A DNA stretch of 64,000 nucleotides from Haliotis asinina (lineage: Eukaryota; Mollusca; Gastropoda; Lepetellida; Haliotidae). Below the pieces are notes generated by a model, which did not search any database, had not been told where the DNA came from, and saw only the letters and a list, made by a program, of their open reading frames with translations. Made by a program: the position numbers and the translations under genes. This document shows, piece by piece, positions 49,901 to 61,900 of the stretch. Every line of letters starts with the position of its first letter. Position 1 is the first letter of the stretch. The DNA is taken from the NCBI RefSeq assembly GCF_037392515.1, contig NC_090282.1, forward strand, positions 35,329,054-35,393,053. The letters run 5' to 3'.

Positions 49901-52900
49901 TGTCTGTCACAGAGAAAGCTCAGTGTCTGGTTTATTCACACCTATGTGTCTGCCTGCCTGTCTGCTAAAGACAACATGCAATACACAGCTTCAATCATTG
50001 CCCACGTGCAATTTGAACTTAACACCTATCAGACTATACGACATAAAGAAAACAAGTTGATTTATGACTCGTGCACCCAAGTCCCGTGTCTGCCACATTA
50101 TGTAATTAGGCACGTGTGATACACATGACATGTTTTTATGTCTGTGGGTTGCAAACATACTACATTCATTTTTTTCGGATGACTGGATCTGACGGAAACT
50201 GGTGCAAACTCTTGTCAGTTTCAAGTCCTGCTTTGTACTTGGACGAATGCCAGATTACAGTCACGCAGTAGTTTACCATCTCTACTGACATGATTTTTGA
50301 TTGGATCGAGCGCAAATTCAGAGAACATGTATTTTCCAAACCCAACATCTCTATATACATTCTTCATGGATAACGACTTCTTTTAGTGTATATGATTTTG
50401 TTTGACAACAGTATATGAATCCATACTGAAACGACGCATCAAGTACACATAAAGAAGTTGTTTCCATACAGAATCTTACTTTCCTGTGACTGGCTATACT
50501 TCTAAAATGCCCATCAAACAGATCATCTTTCTGTACACACAATGAACCCTCAGCATATCAGCAAATGAAACAGCCAATCGGAAGCCGTCGTTACACTTGA
50601 GTGCATATCCACCCGCTATGACTGGGTTCGGTCTCCCGAGGGCTTCGTTTCGGGGGAAGTAAGCCCAAGTACAAAATATTGCACTTTTGAATCGCGATTG
50701 TACGCTTATAATTGTGTTTATTTGTTTTTTTAAAAGCAGCAATGTATATTATATGTCATGAATAAGTGATAAATGTGTTTTAATTGTGTTTGATTTTTTG
50801 GTTGCATGTGACCTTTAAGGTTAGTAGATTAGTGTCCTGACATGTAACAGATTTTGCCTCTATATTTTACTGTGCCTTCCCTGTGCCTTCCCTCTTCATG
50901 TTTTGTTTTGTCGTAAGTGTACAATTTCTGGGTGGAATTTGACAACATTTTTATCACAGAATCATGTGGAAGATATATCTGTGTTTGCAGATGGGTCCGG
51001 CCTGAAAGCAAATCCTGGTGAAATTGTCTTCTGCAGCAGTAACAGCACAGAAGATGGCAACAGCACCATGACCTGGACGTACTACCAGCCACGGGTCCTC
51101 TCTCATGTCAGTGTGATGCCTGTGCCCTTCGGCCTGTCATCAGAGAACAGACCAGACAGGGTAAGACTTTGCCCATCATCTTTGTCTCCTCCAGATTATG
51201 ATGGTGCTCTCTCGAATTTTCCACATGGAGAATAAGATATAGAATAGGTCTTGATTGGTTTGTCTAACTGAGACCTTAATGTTTAGTGCTGCTCTGACAA
51301 AGCTTGTGATGTAGGCTAATGTATTTAATAATAGCTGATTGGCATTTCATAACATTGGCTCACTGAAACGTAGACTTGGTCTGTTTTGGATTAAGTGTTT
51401 GATCAGCATTCTAAAAGCTGGTGAGCATGCCAACTTTATTGATAAACAGCTTGTTTATTGTGTAGGGTGACATTTGGATATTGATTCTTACATAGTTCAC
51501 TACAGCCTTATAATGGTTCAAAAATCTACTCAAAGTGTCACTCTATGCAAAAAACAAGAAGTTGTTATCCTTGAAGTTGTACACCTCTTTTGAAATAAAG
51601 TGGTTAATCATTTGTGTATGAACAATGTTAAAACTAAGTGTAAACCTGTAACTCCTTACAGCTTACATTAATCATTTTCCTGATGTCACACATGGCTTCT
51701 GTATCGATAATATTGCATAAGTTGGAAAATATCCTTGAATCTGCAGTTTGTCTGACCCACCTTGTTGTGCTTCAGGTTCCATGTCTCCTTCAGTACTATG
51801 ACAAAGCCTCTGGGCAGTATCTGGGACACATAGACTTCTCTCTGACCGAGAACCAAAGCTTCACCCTGCCACTACCAGAGGTCAAGATCAACAACAACCA
51901 GGACCTGGTGGTGGCCCAGACCTGGAGAGTCATCATTTACCGGGATGATGATGATGAGGAGGAGGATGGGGATGAAGGGGAGAGAGAGTTGTCGTAAGTC
52001 CTGTCATGTTGACATTAGATAGCATTGAATCTATGAAATGCCCCAGATGACTTGATCTGAGTATTTGTCCCTTTTTTGCCAGACTGTTTGTTTCTGTTTT
52101 TGTTTCAGAAAAAAAGTAAAGAGTAAGAAAATTGGTTTTAAAAACTCCAATTTGAAAGCTACATATTAAAACCATTAACTAGTTCTATAAGTAGTGTTTG
52201 TAATGGAAATGTGCGATGTCCATTACAGACCAGTGAAGGAAGATAACTCTGAAAGAGATATCATGGTTCTCCCAGCATCCCTTGCAGCATGTATGTCTGT
52301 AGACTCCTGCTTTGTCCCAAGCCTCATTCCCATCTTCCAGGGATGTGTATCCATGGCAACCATACAGCTACACTTCATCAATCACCTTCAATATTTAGGA
52401 AAGGGTAAGTCATTTCACAGTCTAAGTAAACTTAGCCTCAGTACGTCACACTCCACTACTGAGTCTAACAAAACCTTATGGGAGATTGTGTCAGGTAACC
52501 TTTGAGATTGACCAGTCAGAATACAGCTTATCAAATCGCGAAAGTGGATATTCGCACATACCTTTTGAACATTTTATCTGGAAAAGCTTCGTACTTGAAC
52601 AATTCTGGATGCTATTTAGTGTACGCTTGCTTCCGGGGGATACACACGACACACATTACAACCATGACAATGGTGAGTAAACAGTTGCTGAAAATAGTGT
52701 TTTTGGCAATATTCAAGGATGCCATCTTGTGGAAATATTAGCTAATGGTAAGCATGTTAATAGAAACCCCAAAGCGTATATACTGCAGGTCAATTAACTG
52801 TGTTATATGTGAATTTTTGTTTGTGGAGGGATCTGTGTCAGTGACCTGAATATTTTATAAGTCCCTCCGATCCCTAAGTAGTTGCCGTTGTCTGATTGGT

Positions 52901-55900
52901 TAAATCTATTTAACCATCTCTCATTTGATTGGACTGTCATAGGTTGCTCAAAGGTTACCTGATGTGACCTTCTACTAGGGTTTATTAGACTCAGTGGAGG
53001 AGTGTAACGAATAACATGGAGACTAAGTTTACTTAGACTGGTCATTTCAGAATTTAAGAAAGCACATAAGCCAGAAACTGGATGGAGGTAGGTCATGTTA
53101 TTAATTAGAACGGTTAAGTCATATCAGTGTTAAGGTAATGGTATATCATCAGAAACAGAGTATGGGTATGTTATGTCAGTAATTTACCAATGGTGAGCTA
53201 TGTCAGTGTTTAGGTAAGGGTGTGTAATGTAACAGGTCAATTCTTCATAACCAGTATTAAGGACATACACGGGAGATAACTCATAATAACCGTCAGTCAA
53301 CACCAATGACTTTGTGAATCTTTTGTAGGAAGGGGCTTAGGTTTTCCTTTTTGATAAGATGTACCACATTGTGTGAAGTCAACAGTCTCCTAACATTTTT
53401 AAAGTCAAATGGTTCTTGATGCATGTTCAAATAATAAACTAGTGTTCAGGATAAGATTTGGATGGTGTGTGCATTGTTTTTGCATGGAATAGAAACAAAC
53501 AGTGCACTCTGTCCAGCTCGGACTCTGTCTTTCTTGGATTACTGCATATATTCTGGACTGAACTTATGGTCCTGATGTAATCTTTCTTTATAGGAAATTT
53601 CTGTGTAACTTGGATCGCTGTCTAATTCAGACTTTTTCCCAAACTGGTCCAAATTAGACAGAGTGCAGTGTATTTGCTTGGTTCTGTTATGACACATTAC
53701 TGATGCGGTCTCTGCTTCCAGGAGTCCCTACCAAGCTGGCTCCTTACACAATGACGTCTGCTCAACCTGAGGAGCATGAGTTTGCCATACTCACCATAGA
53801 CGACCTCTCTGCTTCTTTCTCACATCTGCTAGGTCAAATGAGCAGGTCTGAGGTTCAGGTCAGTATGCTGCTGAAGCTCATATGTCTCTCAAGGCAGGAT
53901 TGTTTGCTGTGCTTTATTTTGAGGCTGGAAAATGTTTGCTAGTTAAAGATTTGTCAAAGATTTGACTAAAATGATAGGCATATCTGTTTACCATATATGT
54001 TAAGCATATATGGGTGTTTTGTGGAACATGATTCTGGATTATTTGATTTTGTCAGCATAATGCTGACTGTAGAGTTAGATTGTCCTGTAAGTAGTTCTAA
54101 AATAATTAACATTGTCCTGTACAAGCAGGTTGAGGTCCAATAAAGTAAGCAATGGGATGTGTGTTGAATTGACTTGTCCATGTTGGGTGCAGGTGTCTAC
54201 CACAGTAGGGCTGGAGGTACTGGAGCATCGGAACTTGACGATGGACATTGTGCTGCAGCCCACTATGCTGGACGGCTACCTGGTGGTGCTTCACAGAGAG
54301 AAGGTAGGACATCTACCACATGTAGCACCAAGTACATGTAGCTTTGATGATACAACTAACTTCAGAGTTTAACATGACTTATGTTCCTGTTTCAGCCACC
54401 GATAATGGAGTGTAACTGCAAGACTGGCCCAGCAGTGTTGAGGGTTGGGAGTGGGGCAGTGCATACACTCACTACATCTCTACAGGCATGGAGTATGGTG
54501 AGTCTACACATTGTTCCTTGTTTCCCTTTACAACTTGTAATACTGATGGTTTAGTGCTGGACAAGCGGTGAACCTGCTGTTCAACAACATGACGACCAAG
54601 AATCGAAATATAAGTTGATCTGATCAATACTGACAAGCGAAAGTACAAGCAATTTCTAATTTAGGATTCAGGGAGAAATTATATGCCTGACCAAGAATTT
54701 TCATATAACAGTGAAAAGTCAATGTTGTGACTTCTCACACACAGTGAAAATTCAGAAGACTTAAAGGTTCTAATGATTATGAAAATGTTTTTCTAAGCAG
54801 TCAGAATGCAGGACACATTTGATGCTATGTTTTGTATCTATATATTTTGCAGTTAAATGGAGAAACTGGTGCGAAAAAGGCACAGGCTGTGTTCAGTCAC
54901 ATTGTTATATGCAATGATACACAGCAGACAGTCAGATTTGGCCAGGTGAGGACATCCAGTCGTGTGTGTTGTTTGTGAATGATATATGCTTGGGAGTGTG
55001 TACATTTACATGGAGTCATTGGGCAGAGGGTACTCAGACATACAAAACATGTACATTGTGAGCTCTTTGATTGGCAATTTAGAAGTTGGGAAGTGACCTA
55101 TTGAACAAAGTGTATGGATAACAACTTCTATTTTCTTGTGAGTGTGATTTTTGATACAAATTTTTGTACCATTGTCAAGCAAGGATGTAACATGAACAGG
55201 GAGAAGATATATGTGATTGATTGATTGAGTTTAGTTTTTGCCGCACTCAGCAATATTCCAGCTTTATGATGGCGGTCTGTAAATAGGTGAGTCTGGACCA
55301 GACAATCCAGTGATCAACAACATGAGCATCAATCTGCACAATTGGGAACCGATGACATGTGTCAACCAAGTCAGCCAGTCTGACCACCTAATCCCATTAG
55401 TCGCCTCTTACGCCAGGCATAGTCACCTTTTATGGCAAGCATGGGTTGCTGAAGGCCTATTCTATCCCGGGACCTGAATCCAACTAAGAAAACAACATAA
55501 TTAACATAAATGGCTTGGTAGGAGGCTGATACATCCATTGAGTTGACAAGGGGAAAGGTGTGACGATGATTAAGCTTAGCAGTAGGATCCTTCCTAAAAG
55601 AAGTTGTTATCCATACAGAATGTTCAGTATGAGCCTCTGTCATATTTCATGTTTTTAAGACTGGTTTAATCATTAGCATGAGTTGTCACACCTGTATTCA
55701 GGTGTGTGATATTGCTTTGCTCTAATTAGCTGAAGCAGAGATTTGGCAAGAGACAGGTATCCCCATAACAATGTATTTAGTGATAGATGTCTTGAAAGTT
55801 CATTGGTTAATCATCATTAATATGCAAATACAGTAACTTGTACATATGTGTGTTAATTGAAGTGTTGTAACGTCCCATTCTGCAGGTTGGTACAGATGAG

Positions 55901-58900
55901 AACCTGGCTCTGGCCTCTCGGGAGATGCACTGCTACAGCTGGAGGTCTCACAAGACCAAACAGGCGAGTGATGCTTAGACAAGTCTGTTTAAAGTTGCAA
56001 AGAAAGTACTATGTATGTGTACTGTTTCAAATTTAATGATGCAATTCGATACAACAATCACCATTACCTTTAATGAATAGTGGTTAAGGCACTTGATCGT
56101 CATGCTCATGGTGTGTTCCTGACATTGGTACATTGTGTGGAGCCCATTTCTGGTGTCGCCCACCATGATATTGCTGGAATTTTTATAAAAGCAGCATAAA
56201 ACTAAACTCACTCTCCCTCACTTTCTTTTACCAAGGTTACTAATCATGATGAACAGACTTATGCAGCAACTGGACTAATTGACCTTGGAGTTTAGTCTCA
56301 GTCCATGAGATAGATTTGTGTATTTTCAATTTCCAGATACATTCTTTGAGAACTTCAATGTGAAGTGAACATTGTATCTTCTTAAATTGTGAAACAAATT
56401 ATTATGTAGCAGCATTTTCAGGAACAGATTGTGTAAAGTACAAATATCACAGATGGGCCATTATACGCTCCCATTTCTGGTGTGCCTCATAGTGATATTG
56501 CTGGAATATTGCTAAAACTGGCATAAAAGCATGACTCTGATCTCTTTCCTTAACATTGGCCACTAGAATATGCACCACATGCCACCTAAGTACCACTGGG
56601 TATGTGGCTGGATAGTTTTAAAGTTCCCCATTTTCGTGACTTGTTTTGTTAAGTTGACAATTTCATTCTATGGTTGTAAACACAGTCTTATTCTGATGCT
56701 ACAATCACCATATAATCATGGTTACAGCTACTCCATGTGTGTATGGACCAGCCCAGCTGGAAGTGGTGCGACCCCTTTGATATCAACACCGAGACAAGCG
56801 TGATCCGAGCAGTCACTGCCAAGGACCAGAGTTACACTGTCATCATTAAGATCAAACAGCTGACCAACACCCAGAAACAGGTAGAACAGCATGTCACTTA
56901 TGCTGAACCATTGTTTATGGTGTCAGTCCTTAGATGGTGTGGTCCAGTTGTGATTATACGCACACCACCATCATAAGGCTGGAATATTTCTTAATGTGGC
57001 AACTGATATACAAACATGAAAACCTACACCTTATAGGGAAGGTCACATGACTTTTGGGGTTATGAAAGTACAGTTTGAGAACACTGGGTGAGATGAAACT
57101 TGCTACTGCATGTATCAAAAATACATGTGTACTGTAAAACATACCCATGCATATGGTGAAAAGTTGAGGGAAAGAGGCTTTTTTTTTCTTCTTAATACAA
57201 GAACAAGGTTGAAGTCAAGAGATCTCTTGAGACCTTTTTGAATTCAGACAAATAATGAACACGTAGCTCAGAAATTGTTGGTTGAGGGTAGAGTGGTAGA
57301 GTGAGTGTTATAGAAGCTATGATATAAAGTTCTTTACATTATTATATAGCTTGTGATGTACACCTAGATAGAATGAAGCATCAGCCCACTGAAATTTGCA
57401 TATATCCCAACCTTAGATGTATGTTTTGAATCTCTTGACATATGACACTGATCTTATTTCAAAAAAATCTCAGCATTGGTACCATCTGGGGTGCGAGGTG
57501 GGCGAGCTGGCTAAGGCACCAAGCCACCAAGCTTGTGATCCAGCGATGTTGAAGTGTTGGGATCGAGCCTACCTGTGACTGGGTGTAAAAACCTTGGAGT
57601 CAACTTTGTGTGCAGACTCTTTCAGTGTTGTCACAACCCCTAGTGTACAGTACACAACCCTGTGCACTTAAAAGAACCCATGAATCCGTTGGTATATGAC
57701 CAGATGGTGGCCACATGAATACGTGCAAACACCTAGTTGTGGGCACAGCAACGTGAAGTGAACTTGGACAAAGTACTGTGACTATGTGTCCCAGTCCACC
57801 CCGCTGTGAATGGGTACCTCATTAGGATGAGAGAGCCACAATAAACTCGGTGCACCAAGTGTCAGCAAGAGTTGTATACTCCCCAGGGAGTTGAGATTGA
57901 AATGTGATGTGCTGTGATCACATCCAGTGATCGAGGGAAAAAATGCCAGCGCCTTGAGCATGCACAAATAAATATCCTTTATTATATCATATCCTATCAT
58001 CTGAAATGTTAATCTGATGACTATATATATCCAGATGGATAGTGTTGTATCATTTCATAGAGAGCAGAAGCAGCTTGAAAGATAGTCAGCTATTGCATTT
58101 CAGCAGAAGCAACACGTTAAAAGATCATGAATTTTGTTTTCGCCACCTCAACATTTGTAGGTTTCAGTTAGCTATTTTTAGGGTACAGTGTGAAAAAGTG
58201 GAGCTTTCATACACCAGTGTATTTAAAGCCATGCTGAACCTTTAATGTAAATTAGATGCACAAAGTCTCCATCAGTCAGTGTCTCTGCAGATCATCATCA
58301 GTGGTCAGCTTGTCATGTCCAGTCGCCTCTCTCAGCACATGGAGGTCAGTCTGATGACCTCAGGGGGAGACAACTCTGTGAAGGAGAACACATGTATCCT
58401 TGGTGCTGGTCACACAGCGCCGTCATTCATTGTGGAGCAGGAGGAGGTTGTAGGGGTGAAGTTCCGGGTGCTTGGTCTGAAGACATCGTGGTCACAGGAA
58501 GTACATGTCAATGGGGACAGGATGAAGGAGAATGGACTGGTCAAGGTAAGTCCCATAGTTTTGGGTCACTTTGGACATGGATAAAGGATTTTCTTGCATT
58601 TGCACTGGTATTTGTAGCCGACAATTCCAAAATTGTGTTGAATTTCATCATGAGGTCAGAACAATTTTTTTTTTTTGTTTTACAGATTTTTAGCCTCAGA
58701 AAATGTAAAGGCAGGAGGGAAAAAAGTAAATAAAATGATCAGTCAAAGTAGTATTCCATATAAATAATATAAGTATTTTACTTCTGGCAGTTTATGAAGT
58801 GTATTTGGGGTTAAAAACAACCTAAAAGAAATTTCTTTGTAAGTTTACATGTTTGGTCAATAAAAACATTAGGATTTTATTTTTTGAACCGGGAAAATAT

Positions 58901-61900
58901 TTACAATATACACACCATGTATCAACAATTACTGGCAGAAGGGCCTGGGGAGGCCAAATGAGCTGAAGCGCCATAAGTTAGAGTTGCCTCCTTTAGTGAT
59001 GCTTGGATCCAGAGTTAATGGATTCATGAATTCATGCTGTAGTCTTTCCCAGTTAGGATGTGGTGTATATGCCAAATACATTGCATTGTATTTTTTGTTT
59101 AAGAATAAACCCAGCAGAGAATTACATTAGGTCAACTCATGACTTTATAATGTAAACTCATGCTACTTATGTGCTGTCAGTGATCAAGCACTGCACGTTA
59201 TATAATTTGGGTGACACTCACATTTGTTGCAGATCCCCCTTCCAGACAAGTCTACATACATCCATGTCTGGTGCCGAATCTTCTGTCAGCACTTCAAAAC
59301 GCAAGTACAGACTCTGGTAAGTAGGTCAGGCAAGGTCATGGTTATGATGCAAGGTCATCATGTATATTTGACATTCATGAGTCAAGGTCACCAGTTATTG
59401 TATTAGTAAGTAAGTGTGGTATATTCCAGCAATATCATAGCAGGCGACACCAGAAACTGGCTGTACATACTCCACCATGTGGAGAACTGAACCCAGGCAG
59501 AACAAGCAAGTTGTATGACCACTGGGCTTCACCACTGCCTCGGATGCTCTTACAACATATGATACTTGTTGTCCATGTACATAAGACTGTCAGTGAGATT
59601 CAGGGTAGAGAAAGATTCTTGTACTTCTTGGTTAGAATTGGTAATTTTTCATTATCTTTGTATTACCTTGAACTAAGTTTTCTATAATCTTATTCCATTC
59701 ATAGGAAAATTATATATCTTAATACATATCCTCTTGCCCATCACGCATGAAGATGCGGGTTAGAATTGACCTTCAGTAACCCATACTTGTTGTAAGAGGG
59801 GACAGATGGGATCGGATGATCAGGCTCGCTGACTTGGTTGACACATGTCAACTGTTACCATTTGTGCAGATCAGTGCTCATGCTGTTGATCAGTGGATTG
59901 TCTGGTCTAGAATAGATTATTTACAGGCCGCCGGCATATAACTGGAATATTGCAGAGTGTGGCATAAAACTAAACTCACTCACTCCTCTTGCTTTGTGTG
60001 CCCTGCGAGAGACGTACTTACTCAGAACAGCAACTTTGTAAACTAGTTTTGAAAACATTAAGTGATCCATCGGATGTGTGGATTGAGTTGCCAGCAGTGT
60101 ATGAGACTGATGTCCTGTCATAACACTGAAGACCAGGGACATTCAACGATGTAGATAGACAAACTTGTTTTCTGATAAGATTGGGACACTAAGTTTTCTG
60201 AGTGGTAAAATTTACCTATCATACCAAAGGTCTTGACTGACCACAGCCTGCTGTGATATTGCTGGAATATTATTGACGACAGCTTAAAACTGTTCTTACA
60301 CATTAACTCAACTACTCTATTCTTACGGAGGACTCGGCGTTTTAAACAAGATCCAAAACTGGTTATGACAACACCATTCTATAAACAGCTTGAGTGTTAT
60401 CTTTGGGAAACAAACACAGAGGGCATTTTAGGAAATAGTGTTACAGGAATAATATATTGTTTTGAGAAATATTGGACATGGGAGCAGATCGGTGTATGTA
60501 TATTTAACCATGTGGTGTTGTAGGTCTTCGCGCCTTTCAGTAACACTTGATGACTACCTTTTTCATGGCTTGATTCCTGATAAGATTTTGACAGGCTATT
60601 ATTGTGGAAGTAACTGTTAGAATCTTTCACAGATGAAAACTGCACATTGTACATTGGTATTGTTGACTCTGTTTTTGTGTATGTAGGACTTTTGTTTATT
60701 GTTATTGTTTATTGATGTGGTGTTGATGTTGTATAGATATATGCAGGATTGATTATATGTCTGAGCATATGGATAAATTGTTGTCTTTGAGTGTTTTGTG
60801 ACAATTATGTTTGCTTGAGATTGATACTGCAAGTAAAACTACATTTATTATTAGACAAGTGGCCAGTAACTACCAATGCTCACTGATGAACTAATGTTCA
60901 AAGTTTTGATAAAGGAACAGTGTGTGCTAAGTTTATGACAGAATATGTGTATCCCATTGAACTTATGTGATAAAAACCAAGTAAAAATTAAAAATGCTAA
61001 TTAACAACAAGACCCTTTACCAAGGAGCATTTTAGCTTGATTCACCTGCAATTGAGTCAAAATTACTTAGATGACATGAATTATGTGAATTTATTTGTGG
61101 GTTTTAAATGTTAAAATTTCTTTGCTACATATTCTCGAAAACATGGCAAATCTAAGCACGCCTAATGTTTGTCGACATTTCAAAATAAAATATTTATTGA
61201 AAATAACAGTGGTGTCAACCGAAGTAACATCACCCAGGAAATGCTTTCCTAACAACTGACTCTCATAGTTTAGCAGTAAAAGTTCTTCAGACAGATATCA
61301 ACAAAATTGAAAAAAAAGTTTAATGAAGTATCCCTTTTGCCAAGGTGAATGTCATGATATTCAAACAGGGAATGAACAAAACTATGCTGATCAGTATATA
61401 TAAGATATTTTCATGTGTAGTGAGTCGTCCAGAAAATATCCTTGATATAGTCCTGTTCAACAAGGTTTTTCAACTACCAGCCCACATTCCATTAAGTCTG
61501 TTAACACTGAGTGTTATGTTGCCAGTACATGTTATTCTCTTTGAGCGAGATATTATCCATCATCAGAATTATTAACTCTTGTTTTTATCAATCCGTTTAT
61601 AAGGACACTAAATTGATAATGACTGCAACCAAACGAATGGTGAGTTCCCTTATTCTGCCTCATACTATGGCTGTCAAAGTTGTTGGATATTTCTCCTGGT
61701 GTTTATTCTTTCACTTGTAGTCTGTTTTGATGTCAATCAAGGCAATTGCAGTAACGTTCACTTTGAAAATCACACTCAGATGCTCAGAAACGTTTGTTAC
61801 CTGTGTAACTTAAGCGGCCATTTTCTTTAAAAACAGAAGAAAATTATTTACACTGTCTTTAGTTGTTAAACCAAAGCCAAAGATATTTGGTTATAAGTTG

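Noticed and set aside
49567..49910. Open frames of 82 and 92 codons on opposite strands
   Set aside because: They lie within the left part of TTAA element copy B, overlap each other, and are not conserved in copy A.
52086..52168. Alternative exon after the TTGTTTCAG at about 52107
   Set aside because: The phase would allow it, but the frame reaches a stop with no donor; the acceptor at 52228 joins correctly to PVKEDNSERD.
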